64,000 bases of DNA, from NCBI GenBank assembly GCA_039090855.1, contig CM077010.1, positions 41,620,905 to 41,684,904 on the forward strand. Direction: 5' to 3'. Shown here in pieces: positions 1 to 9,725 of this stretch. Positions within the stretch are counted from its first letter, which is position 1. Every line of letters begins with the position of its first letter. A program made the position numbers and the translations under genes. The stretch is from Macrothele yani (Eukaryota; Arthropoda; Arachnida; Araneae; Macrothelidae). The notes beneath the pieces were generated by a model. That model had not been told where the DNA came from and searched no databases. It saw only the letters and a list, made by a program, of their open reading frames with translations.

Positions 1-186
1 AGTCGCTAGACTTGCTCTCATTCCTTCCGTTTCTGTGTCCTGCCCAAAAGGCGATCTCGCTGTAGGAGGCCGGGACCTAAACTCTACTCACCGTGGACGG
101 AAGTCTTACAAGAAAATGACATATACTGTGTGAACAGCTCAACAAAGACCTGTGTCATTTTTTTAGAACGGAGTCAAAACAAGAGA
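1..186. other. Unassigned start of window
   Basis: No coding frame, RNA gene or repeat that I recognise. It lies where the left half of the hAT-like element described next should continue, but I see no similarity to the left end of the second copy (31226-31680). It could be a different insertion or a diverged left half. Confidence 0.4.
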
Positions 187-739
187 TTTTACTATGTGCA
201 AAACATTGTAACGTTATGTTAAGTGTGTTTTTCTTACATTCAAGAGTAAATAATTTCAGTAAGTTTACTCTTTTTGTGACACAATTCTTAATTGTTATTT
301 TTTAATTTGCTTACTTATGTTCTGTATTTTGGTACAAATCGGAAAGGTCATTTATTAATCGGAAAAGGTCGTTTCGTGTCTTATGCGTGTGATCGTGCTG
401 CATTTCAAAGAGAATGGCTTTAGCTCCCTAAAAGAATAGAATTTGCATATCATTAACTTTGGCGTAAGTGTTTTGTAACACTTTGTGTTGGCATAAAACC
501 AGAGTAATCAGTCATTTTAATTACAACGCGTATGTTTGTGTTACACGCAATAAAGTGCAGCAATTTTGTTTTCACGAAAAATACCCATAGATTCCGAATA
601 ACTTGAAATACAGAACGTCCGTAAAATCTAGTGTAATATGGTGTATATTTCAATAATTGAAAACAAATACATTTTCGCAAAAGGGCCTCAAAGTTATGTT
701 TTTGTGGAAAGGCCCCGAGGTTTTCAGGCACGCCACTGA
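187..739 (+). mobile_element. hAT-like non-autonomous element, copy 1 (right part, no satellite)
   Basis: Positions 187-350 resemble 31680-31830, and positions about 355-739 resemble 47548-47916. In this copy the two blocks are adjacent; in the other copy they are separated by the 15.6 kb satellite array. The right end reads GGCACGCCACTG, whose reverse complement CAGTGGCGTGCC is a hAT-type terminal repeat. No coding capacity is visible. A short direct repeat (AATCGGAAAGGTC, about 348 and 358) sits at the point where the array lies in the other copy. Its left end is outside the window or lost. That it is a hAT relative is inferred from the end sequence and from the 8-bp target duplication of the other copy. 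Confidence 0.7.
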
Positions 740-788
740 TCTGGACCTATCCATCAACTCCCTGAATCTGCTCGGAAGGCTTCCCACT

Positions 789-1224
789 GTACTTCAATTC
801 ACACTAAGATGACACTGCAGTTTAACGTACAAGAGCTTATGCACTCACTGAGCCTTACGGGACGGCCGAAAGTTATGTTCATCCGCGTCACTCCTCATTG
901 TGTCCTGCTGTTAGCAGCTGTCAATCACTTCCCCATCAAGTCATTGGCATCTTTGTCTCCCAAACACTGCAAATCTACGCATGCACGTATTGATCTAATT
1001 TTAAAACTTAAATTATGAAAATTGATCAGTTTTACATTTGTCTAAAATAACTATATGTACTTTAATAACTATATGTCTAAGTAAACAGCTAGGACAATAT
1101 AAGGTATGATTCTGGGCAATAAATGCGTTCGTTTTCACGGAAAATGTTGGGGACTACTTTTAGTCGCAGCGATAGGTTTCACGTACCTTCCCCTTCAGTG
1201 TCATCTTAGGGTGAATCGAAGTAC
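789..1224. repeat. Short inverted-repeat element
   Basis: Arms of 29 bp at 789-817 and 1196-1224 are reverse complements with two mismatches; they read CAGTGTCATCTTAG on one side and its complement on the other. The 378 bp between them shows no further dyad symmetry and no coding frame I recognise. The right arm ends exactly where the Tc1 element at 1224 begins. It may be a small MITE or foldback remnant. Its family is unknown. Confidence 0.5.
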
Positions 1225-1369
1225 ACTGAAGAGCAGTTGAATTAGAGACAGCTGGCGTTATGCAAATGTGGCGCTGTGGTCGGCCCTGTAAACGGAAACA
1301 CATGACGTATGCAGCTACCGGACAATATAAGGAGTGATGCGACGGGAATCAGTAAGAATCGGACGCAGT

Positions 1370-2385
1370 ATGGGTAAGACGAAGGATCTAAGCGCATTTG
1401 ATCGTGGGCAAATTGTCGGGGCCCGACGAATGGTCCATCTCGAAGGTCGCCCAGGCACTGGGATTTTCACGAGCCACTGTGTCACGGGTGCACCGTGAGT
1501 ACATCGAATCCGGTGAAACCATCCCTGCAAGGGCCAACTGCCGTGGACAACAACGTGTGGATGCGCGGTGTCATCGTCGGCTAGCTCGCATTGTAACAGC
1601 GGATAGACGGGCCACAATGCAAGAAATCACTCGACAATTTAACGCTGGTGCACAAAAACGTGTAAGCAGCCACACCATCCAGAACCATCTCCTCGCTATG
1701 GGGTACCGAAGCCATCGACCCACTAGGGTACCGCTGCTGACCGCACATCACATGGTGCAAAGATTAGCATGGGTGCGGGATTATTGCCACTGCACCCTAG
1801 ACATGTGAAAAAATGTTGCCTGGACTGATGAGTCAAGATTCACGTTGGTACATGCGTATGGCAGGATACGAGTACGGCGCAAACCACATGAAGCGATGGA
1901 TCCTTCTTGCCAGCAGCGTACTCTTCAAGCTGGTTGGGGTGGCATTCTCGTCTGGGGACTATTTACGTGGACTGAAATGGGACCCCCTGGTACGTGTGAC
2001 ATCGTCCCTCACAGGTCAGCGTTACCGGGAAATCCTGGTAACGCTGACCTGCGATGTTGAAGACGCACAAACGGGACCATTTGCTCCCGTTTGTGCGTCT
2101 TCAACATCCCACTGGGGACCTCATCTTACAACAAGACAATGCAGCTCCCGAATTGTATCCTAATGGTTGGATGAACACTCCACTGACGTGACCTCGCTTC
2201 CTTGGTCAGATAGGTCACCTGACCTCAATCCCATCGCGCACATTTGGGATGCCATCGAGAGAGATGTTCGAGGCTCTGACCTTTCTCCATCAAATCTTCG
2301 TGAACTGTGGGAGCTTGTTCAGGGGTCGTGGATCCGTATGGCTTCCCAACGCTTGCGGTGTCTTGTCGAGTCTATGCCTAGATGA
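1370..2385 (+). pseudogene. Tc1-like transposase, broken
   Basis: The likely start is ATG at 1370 (MGKTKDLSAFDRGQIVGARR, the usual Tc1 opening). After a frameshift near 1415 the paired-like helix-turn-helix region continues in another frame to a stop at 1806-1808. The catalytic core then appears in pieces: WTDESRF near 1825 (first Asp), QQDNA near 2135 (second Asp) and SPDLNPI near 2215 (third acidic block), ending with ESMPR at 2385. At least three frame changes are needed, one of them caused by an inverted insertion at about 2040-2076. The Tc1 family cuts and pastes its element at TA sites in the nucleus; this copy cannot encode an active enzyme. Confidence 0.85.
2013..2108. repeat. Two adjacent perfect hairpins inside the transposase
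   Basis: Arms 2013-2026 and 2037-2050 are perfect 14-bp reverse complements. Arms 2053-2076 and 2085-2108 are perfect 24-bp reverse complements around an 8-base loop. The stretch from about 2041 to 2076 is extra relative to the expected Tc1 reading frame. Its reverse complement joins a copy of the sequence just downstream to a copy of the sequence just upstream, the signature of a replication template switch. Confidence 0.85.
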
Positions 2386-2950
2386 ATCGCCGCCGTCATC
2401 AGGGCGAAAGGTGGTGCTACAAGTTACTAGACAGGTATCTTAAATTCAATTGCTCTTCCGTGTATAGGTTTTGGTGCCTTTCTGCGAGAATTGCCTTCCG
2501 TCTGTCACTACAACATGAGTCAATCACCGATATCGGGCAGTCTTGCAATCGGAATTCCATTTCATCCCAAATGTTGCTGCATGGGATTTGGGCTCTGTGT
2601 CGGCCACTCGAGTTCTTCCACAACCCATCGTATTATAGCACCCCTGTACGGACCTCGTTTGTGGACGGAACATTTTGCTGTTGATAAAGAAAAAGGTCAT
2701 CTCCGAACTGTTTTATAATGATGGGAGCACAGAATTATCAAGAATGTCTTTAGTCTTTATAGGCATCCGCATTAAGACTCCCGAGTACTGGAAATAGGAG
2801 GCCGACTCCAACAAATAGAAAAACAGTCTCAAAGCATGATGCATCCTCAACCAAACTTCACAACTGACGCAACACAGTCGCGCACGTAGTGTCTACCTGC
2901 CAACCTCCACGCACGTACTCTATAACGAAGTGAATTTCTCCGTCATTTTT

Positions 2951-3022
2951 ATCCGCGCCGGGGTTCGAACCCGGGTCCACTCATTCCGGAATAAGTTGCT
3001 CTACCAATTAAGCTACGCGGAT
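2951..3022 (-). other. tRNA-like sequence in LTR (first copy)
   Basis: Minus strand: the acceptor halves ATCCGCG and CGCGGAT pair perfectly. An A-box-like D arm (TAGCTTAATTGGTAGAG) and a B-box T arm (GGGTTCGAACCCC) are in the normal positions. The anticodon arm is a short palindrome around CCGG and gives no usable anticodon. It is therefore more likely a captured Pol III promoter than a working tRNA. The A box resembles tRNA-Phe or tRNA-Lys. Confidence 0.75.
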
Positions 3023-3252
3023 ATGTATTCTGATTCCTATCTGCCTTTATGTCGTGTGCGTCCTTCTGGCAGGTACGTCACATCTCCTGGTACGTTACAT
3101 CATCTCCCCCTTATTTTTTTTTTTTTTTTCGAAGTGCTGCTCTTATTTTTCCTATCTCGCGGTGTGGAAATAACATCACACCATTGCGAACGGTCGGGTC
3201 ATCCGGATAGTTCGGGCGCCATTATAACGAAGTGAATTTCTCAGTCATTTCT

Positions 3253-3324
3253 ATCCGCGCCGGGGTTCGAACCCGGGTCCACTCATTCCGGAATAAGTTG
3301 CTCTACCAATTAAGCTACGCGGAT
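3253..3324 (-). other. tRNA-like sequence in LTR (second copy)
   Basis: Same 72-nt tRNA-like fold as in the other LTR of this element, identical over the tRNA-like part. As the upstream (5') LTR on the minus strand, its A and B boxes would be placed to drive transcription through the element. Confidence 0.75.
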
Positions 3325-3984
3325 ATGTATTCTGATTCCTATCTGCCTTTATGTCGTGTGCGTCCTTCTGGCAGGTACGTCACATCTCCTGGTACGTTAC
3401 AACTCGTCCGTCTGATTGTCACGTGGTGAAGAGTGATTCATCATTTCCGATAACGCATTCCACTGCTCCAGTGTCTACTGGCGCCGAAATTTATACCACT
3501 CCAACCAATGTTTGGCATTGTTCTTGTTGATGTTATGCTTATATTTCCTTCCGCTCTCGAGGAACTATCATGGTGCTGGCAATGCATCCAGAGCCATTTT
3601 GAAATCTAGTGGCGAATGTTGCAATCGAGAGCAGGTGATTCCTTGCCGGTCCAGCTCTGTCATTGAATGTGGCCGGCGAGGTCTTGATTTCGCTGTTGTT
3701 GTTCCTAGGCGTTTCCACGTTACGATAACATCACTTAAAACTGTTTGGGACATCTGCAGCAGGGAAGTAATTTCCTGACTTGTCGCTAAGATGGCATTCT
3801 ATGATCGTGCCACTTTGAAAGTCATTGAGCTCTGCCGATCCTACACTTCATGCTTGTTTGTGATGTTTCCCAGGCTAAGTGCGTCGTTTTATAAATGCAT
3901 GGGCAAATGCACTCATAAAAAGAGTGTCGGGATACATTTGATCATACATTCCTTGCCGTTTCTGTAATGTCAAAAAATAAATGG

Positions 3985-4358
3985 AAATGGACGATGTCAT
4001 CACTCTTTCCACGTTATTTTTTAAACAACGCATAGCGCTGAAAAATTGTATTCCGGCACTGCTGGGATCGAACCCCAGAACTCTCGATAACTAGTCGAGT
4101 GCGTTCGAATTTAAGCTACAGCGCCAACAATTCCCTGCGCAATGCGTGGTTTATCAGTCAGCATCTGACTACACGAATGCGTATTGATGGTCTCAGCAAC
4201 TGAGATGTCGTCATCTGGTGGCATTTAACGCAACAGCTATTTTAATTGTAGCTGATAAACTCAAAGGGCGATAGAAATGGTTAATATATATCAAATACGT
4301 GGATATAATGTAAATGGACGATGTCATCACTCTTTCCACGTTATTTTTTAAACAACGC
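3985..4358 (-). mobile_element. tRNA-Thr-derived SINE region with 47-bp direct repeats
   Basis: A perfect 47-bp direct repeat occurs at 3985-4031 and 4312-4358. It includes the minus-strand string AACGTGGAAAGAG, which is also present in the tails of the SINE cluster at 10859-11965. A tRNA-Thr-like head lies between the repeats (4055-4125). The simplest reading is a SINE head followed on the minus strand by its tail (3985-4031), with a second copy of the tail at 4312-4358. Why the tail is duplicated at a distance is not clear. Confidence 0.6.
4055..4125 (-). other. tRNA-Thr(AGT)-like pseudogene or SINE head
   Basis: On the minus strand GGCGCTG pairs with CAGTGCC through one G-U pair. The anticodon stem CTCGA/TCGAG closes the loop CTAGTTA, giving anticodon AGT. 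The T arm reads GGGGTTCGATCCC. The D arm is degenerate (AGCTTAAATTCGAACGC lacks the GG pair), so it is unlikely to be a functional tRNA. Confidence 0.65.
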
Positions 4359-4627
4359 TGTGCCCTTTCGAGCAGGGCGCAGAAACGGAAGGAAGTTAGA
4401 GCGAATCTAGCGATTCTAACAGGATAGTTTGTAAGTGAGAGAGAGCACACTAGATGGCGCCACCGTACAAGCGTACGATTGTGCACTTAGAAGGCAGAGA
4501 TAAGGCTTAGGAACTTTAACCGGAGCATTCCTACCCGGGAGCCGTCGCTTAACGTGCTCGTCCGATGCACGGCGGATATTCAACGATTGTTAGAAATTCA
4601 ATTTCCATATGATAGGTTTGAACGAGA

Positions 4628-4694
4628 CTAGGTTTGAACCTGGGGTCCCTCCATCAGTACTCTGAATCTCTAACCACTAAGGCATCCGCGACTC
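4628..4694 (-). other. Degenerate tRNA-like sequence
   Basis: The minus strand shows an A-box-like CCTTAGTGGTTAGAG and a B-box-like GGTTCAAACC at roughly tRNA spacing, but the acceptor arm is poor. It is probably another decayed tRNA-derived SINE head. No tail or target duplication could be recognised. Confidence 0.45.
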
Positions 4695-4699
4695 GAATC

Positions 4700-5830
4700 C
4701 AAATTTGGAATACGTGTACTACATACATACTCATTTATTCATAGACTCAACTGGAAGTATATTATTCGATGGCACATCTGGGATAATAGATATACTCGTT
4801 GTCACTTGCTGGGCAAATGGACCGCACAATTTTATGACAAATATAGTGATAAAGCGACGATATGTTAATTAGGAGATTGACACAAATATAGTCAATGCAA
4901 AAACGCACAGAAAGATACGTTATGCATAATTAAATTGCTTGTGATCAGTGACTTTGTTGTACTAATTATTTATGTGTGTCACTTTACACATTTATTAAAC
5001 AATTTCTCTTGAAATCTACAATATCTAAAATGAAGTAATACGGGATTGTAGTTATATTTATTGACGCAGTTATTTATAAGTACTTATAGTTACTTATATT
5101 TGAGAATGCAATATACTCGTTTACGATATGATTGTACTTAAAAAACCGAGTAGGCTCAGGTTCTCATTTTTAAGTACATTTTTTAACAGTGTACACGAAT
5201 GCATACTGTACGTATTGCATCATACTCGCTCCTAGAATTTATTGAACGATTTCCGTGGTTGTCGCTTTTCTTTTAACCTTCTTCATGATGGTATTCAGAT
5301 AAATTAAAGAACAACCACAAGTCTGGACTTCATTGTACGTAAATTTGGCGATTTCAGCTAAATCAGCAGCTTGAAGAAGCTTAACTCAACTCATGTTGTT
5401 TTGTTAAGAACTGATGGGCAGTTTTAATGGTGACAGCAGTAATTTTTCGCCTCTTTGTTTTTCTTGCTGAGGTTACCTCTAAATGAGAGAGTGTTTTGAT
5501 TCTCTTCGTTTGAGCAAATTGTTCGTGATGGGCAAAGCGGTTTCCCCATTTCGTCATGTCACCTCATTCGTCCAGAAGGACAGAGGTCAAGATAATTAAA
5601 TACTTCCAAATTCTAGAACGTCAGAAGGGAAAAGACCTGGATGCCTCTAGTTTCATCATTTGAAAGTACAGTGTGCATACATTGGGCATGTGATCATGCG
5701 GCGGTTCTGCTACTGTAGGACAATCATGCCTTTCTCCGCAAAACTATTTTTACACAGCTTTTGTGTTAACGTTTTTTTCTTCTCGTCTATGTCTTCTATG
5801 AGTAATTCCTTTTGTTAGTTGAGCTAATAC
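4700..5830. other. AT-rich stretch, nothing recognised
   Basis: I see no coding frame, RNA gene or clear repeat. A short dyad with arms near 5135-5145 and 5170-5180 (TACTTAAAAA against TTTTTAAGTA) is the only local structure noticed. Confidence 0.4.
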
Positions 5831-5831
5831 A

Positions 5832-6060
5832 TGGCGACAGACAAGGCGCATATCATTTACTGTCTGTTTTCAATGTTTAATCTCGGGGAAACGGCTTCAA
5901 AAGCATGAACGTAGATTATTTGGTATACCTCGAGAACACTATAACTGTAAACACGTACCGCGAGTTACTTGTGAAATTCAAAAGTAGTGGTTGCAGCCTG
6001 GAGGACAAATTGCGTACCGACGGCCGAAGAAGATGCATAGCGTTGATTTGTTTCATCTTC
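5832..6060 (+). pseudogene. Mariner transposase N-terminal relic
   Basis: Starting at ATG 5832, the translation resembles the first helix-turn-helix domain of mariner transposases: MATDKAHIIYCLF, then after a frameshift TYRELLVKFKSSGCSLEDK (5957-6013), which matches the usual W-F-FK-G-FSLED pattern of that domain. Nothing of the catalytic domain follows. The next 450 bp show no similarity to anything I recognise. It is a short, old fragment. Confidence 0.6.
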
Positions 6061-6520
6061 TGCCGTGCAGAGCGTAGACATATTTCGGTGATTAGTAAAT
6101 GCGATCTACCTGTGTAAATATGACATCTATTCGACTACAAAACTCTGAAAACTTATGCTTAAACAGAATATTTTGCCAGTGTTTGCGTAGAATGAATTAG
6201 AGGTGATAAGGAATGAACCATGCAACGCTACGACTGTAAAAAATTTCACAAGGCTGAATTTTTAATGTGTATCTTATCTGAGGATTAAGATTCACTGTTC
6301 AGTCTTTTAACTTTGTTAGTGGTTTTTTCACCCAAATTGAGTACAGTTGCCTTAGTCTGAATCATTACAAATGCGTATATACGAGATGTGATGAAAACGT
6401 ATCCATACTGATTGCATAAGTTCGGAATTGCGCGACACAGGACGAATCAGTTTACCACAGATTGACCCTGGAGACTACTACGCATATGCCATCAGTCATG
6501 TCTTCATTGCTTGTCCTGTT
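6061..6520. other. Nothing recognised
   Basis: No coding, RNA or repeat signal that I can support between the mariner fragment and the family R repeat. Confidence 0.4.
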
Positions 6521-6889
6521 TTTGACGCTTTCCAACCGCACGTTGAAGAAGCGTATATGCTTCAGGTTTTCCCGTCCGTCCGCCTGTCCGCACAATAACT
6601 AGCGTAAAAAACTGTTCGAATTGATGAAATTGTAGTATGTGGTAGGGGACCACCAGGGGACTAACCCTATTGAAAATGGGAGAAATGGGGTCAAAGGTCA
6701 CGACGTAGGAGCAGGATCCATTTCCCCTTATGCGTCATAACTTGCGTAAATATGATTCGATTTCAATGAAATTTTAGTATATGGTAGGGGACCACTTGGG
6801 GACGACGAACCCTATTGAAAATGGACAAAATGGGGTCAAAGACACGACATAGAAGCGGGATCCATTCCATCGCCCATATCCCATTTTAT
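6521..6889 (+). repeat. Family R modular repeat, copy a
   Basis: It begins with ACGCTTTCCAACCGCACGTTG and a CCGTCCGTCCGCCTGTCCG run, then holds two modules of roughly 150 bp. Each module has CGTAA-, a GATTTCGATGAAATT-like phrase, a GGGGACCACCAGGGGAC-like box and a GGGGTCAAAGGTCA-like phrase. It is cut off on the right by a MITE at 6892. Other copies are at 7690-8211, 8212-9060, 13009-13600 and 53591-53711. It is non-coding and I cannot name the family. Confidence 0.7.
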
Positions 6890-6891
6890 TA

Positions 6892-7330
6892 AGGTGGACG
6901 TCAAGTAATTTTGCTTCCTATACTTCCAATGGAAAAACTTTTGTACACATTTCCTTCACAATTAATGTGTTCCCAAGGATGAAAATTTGAGCGTCGATTA
7001 AAATAGCTTCATATTATAACTTGGAATACTTAATATTTTCTAAAACATAACCATAATTATATTAAAAACCTATAACTTTTCTTTTGGTGGTGTTGAAACC
7101 AGAAAAGGATGGCGCGACCTGCACTTTTATGACATCAGTAGACAAACAAATGTTGGATTGCATTATTATGGTTATGTTTTAGAAAATATTAAGTATTCCA
7201 AGTTATAAAATGAAGCTATTTTAATCGATGTTCCAATTTTTATCCTTGGGAACGCATTAATTGGGAAGAAAATGTGTACAGAAATTTTTCCATTCGAAGC
7301 ACAGGAATCAAAATTACTTGACGTTCACCT
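6892..7330. mobile_element. Palindromic MITE, TA target
   Basis: The two ends, AGGTGGACGTCAAGTAATTT and its complement at 7311-7330, extend inward as imperfect inverted repeats of about 180 bp. They are flanked by TA (6890-6891 and 7331-7332). There is no coding capacity. Length (439 bp), long inverted repeats and TA target fit a Tc1/mariner-type MITE. Transcription through it would give a long hairpin RNA. It lies at the right-hand break of family R copy a. Confidence 0.75.
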
Positions 7331-7332
7331 TA

Positions 7333-7689
7333 AATTAGCAATTCTTGTATGTATGGAAATTTTATTTTAAAAACGCCTCTAAGGATTTTGATGAAAGTCG
7401 TTAACCTACCGCTTTCTGGTACTAAAAATCGATTTAGCTTGATCTCGACTTTAGGAAAATTCGTTTAGTGGGTTAAATAGCCACCCCGAATTACCAAGCT
7501 TTTAGTATCATGGCGTCGTCCCATTAATGTTATCCATGCTTAGAAATCTTATGACGTCACACTCTCGGAATTCAGATGTTGGCGCGCGGTTGTGTGTGTG
7601 GATCCTATTAAAGTTTTATGACGTCACATTCTTGCGAGCAGTTGGTCGCGATTCCCATCTGCCTCATCACGTCACGCGCTGTGTGCGTA
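7333..7689. other. Unassigned spacer between repeats
   Basis: No coding signal. Two ATGACGTCACA phrases (7550-7560 and 7619-7629) suggest a small local duplication. The stretch joins the MITE to family R copy b. Confidence 0.4.
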
Positions 7690-8211
7690 TGTTCATCCGC
7701 ACGATAACACGCGTAAAAATAGTTCGATTTCGATGAAATTTTTGTATGTGGTAGGGGATCACCTGCGAAAGAACCCTATTGAAAGTGAACGCAATGGGGT
7801 CAAATGTCAGGACATAGGAGCGGGATCCATTCCACTGCTCTTATGCGTCATAACTAACGTAAAAGAGGCTCGATTTCGATGAAATTTTAGTATGTCATAG
7901 GGGACCACCTGGGGTCAAACCCTATTGAAAATGGGCGAAATGGGGTCAAAGGTCAGGACATAGGAGCGGAATCACCTCCATCAACATTATGCGTCATAAC
8001 TTACATAAAATTGCTTCGATTGCGACAAAACGTTATCATGTTCTTTCGGAGGTATACTGGACCGGTTCTGTTGAATATAATCGAAATGGGATCGAAGGTT
8101 AGGGCACAGGAGCAAGATTTATTCCACAGCCATTATCCTCATAACTTGAGTAATGATTTCTGGTATGTTGGAAAGCGTAAAAATCAATGCATTGCATGAT
8201 TTTACTAATTT
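7690..8211 (+). repeat. Family R modular repeat, copy b
   Basis: It lacks the first block and starts at a TCCGCACGATAAC phrase. Three modules of about 150 bp follow, ending with GTTGGAAAGCGTAAA, the reverse complement of the family's left end TTTACGCTTTCCAAC. So the family has short terminal inverted repeats. A tail AATCAATGCATTGCATG follows and leads straight into copy c, making a head-to-tail pair. Confidence 0.7.
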
Positions 8212-9060
8212 GTTTACGCTTTTCAACAGTAGGTTGAAGAAACGTATATGCTCCATCCAGCTTTGTCTGCCCGTCCGTCCTGTCTGTCTGTCCGCACGTC
8301 AACTCGCGTAAAAATGGTTCGATTTCGATAATTTTTTTTTTTATTATTATTTTTTATTGGAGGTTTAACGACCACCGTGAGCAACTCAATGGGCTATAAG
8401 CAGTCGCCCGTCCCTAATTTAGGGTCACTGGTTCCAGGGAAGGTAGAGAACCAGTACCGTAAGTCAAACACCACATCCATGCCTCACCGGGATTCGAACC
8501 CGGACCCCTTACGGACGAATGATCAGAGGCCAGCGCCTTAGACCACTGCGCCAACGGGGCGGCCGATAAAATTTTAGTATGTGGTATGGGACAACCTGGG
8601 GACAAACTCTATTGAAAATGGGTGAAATGGGGTCAAAGGTCAGGATATAGGAGCGGGATCCATTCTATCGCTTTTATGCATCATAAATTAGGTAAAAATG
8701 CTTCGATTGCGACAAAACTTTATTATGTTGTTCCGGAGGTAAACTGAACCGGTTCTGTTGAATATCATCGAAATGGGATCAAAAGTCAGGGCAAAGGAGC
8801 GAGTTTTATTCCACAGCCATTATCCTCATAACTTGAGTAAAAATGCTTCTATTGCAGCTAAACGTTAGTATGTTGTTCCGGATGTATACTAAACCAATTT
8901 CGCGTAATATCATCAAAATGGGGTCAAAGGTCAGGGCACAGGAGTGAGATTTATTGCACAGCCATTATCGTCATAACTTGAGTAATAACTTGAGCAATGA
9001 TTCCTGGTATGTTGGAAAGCGTATCATAATCAATGCATTTCATGAATTTACTAACTTGTC
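8212..9060 (+). repeat. Family R modular repeat, copy c (with SINE inserted)
   Basis: It begins TTTACGCTTTTCAAC and ends near 9024 with GTTGGAAAGCGTA plus the usual tail. It contains four or five modules of about 150 bp, more than copy b, so module number varies between copies. A SINE-1 element is inserted at 8332-8563. Confidence 0.7.
8332..8563 (-). mobile_element. SINE-1 (tRNA-derived), full length
   Basis: Minus strand: a tRNA-like head of about 82 nt (A box TGGCGCAGTGGTCTAAG, B box GGTTCGAATCC, long variable region as in tRNA-Leu/Ser), a body containing CCCTAAATTAGGGACGGGCG, the end GTCGTTAAACCTCC and an A-rich tail (plus-strand T run at 8331-8357). A probable short target duplication CGATAA flanks it (8326-8331 and 8564-8569). 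Nine further copies or fragments occur in this window. Such SINEs are transcribed by Pol III and moved by a partner LINE. Confidence 0.85.
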
Positions 9061-9725
9061 TTACAGTAGTGCCTTGTTCTTATGTGTGTGAAGTTGTTCG
9101 CCGCATTTGTCATGTCGGAAAATATTGATCAACTAATTTTCATCAGATGTTGCCAAAAACTTGCCGAAGCTTGCAAAGACACATACTTACAGTTACAGAA
9201 AGTCTATGGGGAGGACTGTATGAGTCATGCACAAGTTTATAAGTGGGATAACCGTTTCAAAAATGATCTTGAAAGTGTTGAGAGCGATGAATGTTTTGGG
9301 AGACCCGCAACGAGCAAAAGTTAAAACAGTGTCGAACTTGTGCACACAGCTGTGCGGGAAAATTGCCGAATTAGCATTCGCGAGTTTCTGAAGTCGTCAA
9401 AATTAGTTTGGGTTCAGTTCAATCGATTCGTACGGACAATTTAGGTATGAGCCGCGTTTCATCCAAATTTGTGCCAAAATTGCACTCAGCTGAACAAAAA
9501 CACGTCCGTGTTTCAGCAGCTAGATACCTGCTTGGGTGCGCCGAAAACTCTTTAAGAACTATCATAACTGGTAATGAATTGTGGGCTTATGGTATAATCC
9601 CGAAATTAAGGACCAGTCTTCACAGTGCAAGACCACATGCTCTCCCAGACCCAAAAAGCAAGGCAGAACCGCAGCAATGTCAAGACGATGCTGACTGTTT
9701 TTTTTTTAAAATCACGTGGGAATTG

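Larger units (their letters stand above)
1224..2462 (+). mobile_element. Tc1-like DNA transposon, full length, inactive
   Basis: Terminal inverted repeats are visible: the left end starts CACTGAAGAGCAGTTGAATT and the right end, reverse complemented, starts CACGGAAGAGCAATTGAATT. TA dinucleotides flank both ends (1222-1223 and 2463-2464), the standard Tc1/mariner target duplication. The length of 1239 bp is normal for the family. It encloses a broken transposase gene. Its right end abuts a second Tc1 relic on the opposite strand, and it may have inserted into that relic's 3' part. Confidence 0.85.
2921..3401 (-). mobile_element. Miniature LTR retrotransposon (TRIM-like) with tRNA-like LTRs
   Basis: Two direct repeats of 179 bp (2921-3099 and 3223-3401, offset 302, nearly identical) flank a 123-bp interior. 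On the minus strand each starts TGTAACG and ends CGTTATA. One base after the 5' LTR is TGGCGCCCGAAC (complement of 3210-3221), a classic primer-binding site for the 3' end of tRNA-Lys. Just before the 3' LTR is a purine tract, AATAAGGGGGAGATGA (complement of about 3100-3115). The 4-bp duplication ACTC flanks it (2917-2920 and 3402-3405), and it interrupts a Tc1 gene. It has no coding capacity, so any movement would have depended on enzymes supplied in trans. Each LTR holds a 72-nt tRNA-like sequence. An earlier reading as a tandem SINE fits less well. Confidence 0.8.
2465..3870 (-). pseudogene. Second Tc1-like transposase relic, split by an LTR element
   Basis: Read on the minus strand from about 3870, a Tc1-like transposase can be followed through frameshifts: a helix-turn-helix region (VIVTWKRLGTT, near 3720), the block LEWYKFRR then TLEQW near 3480, and NDES near 3430 corresponding to the first catalytic Asp. 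The gene breaks at 3402 and resumes at 2920 with VRAWRLAGRHYVRDCV, then VVKFG, ILDNSVLP (near 2750) and NIWDEMEFRL (near 2580). The gap is filled exactly by the miniature LTR element at 2921-3401. The relic ends about where the neighbouring Tc1 element begins. Stops and frameshifts rule out function. Confidence 0.75.

Noticed and set aside
2951..3324. Functional tRNA genes
   Set aside because: The anticodon arm is a short palindrome without a normal 7-nt loop, the sequence is repeated inside LTRs, and other copies carry changes in the arms.
4055..4125. Functional tRNA-Thr(AGT)
   Set aside because: The D arm lacks conserved residues, and the sequence is joined to a SINE-type tail.
8332..8563. 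Functional tRNA-Leu or tRNA-Ser from the SINE-1 heads
   Set aside because: The heads always come with the same body and A-tail and have mismatched acceptor arms.
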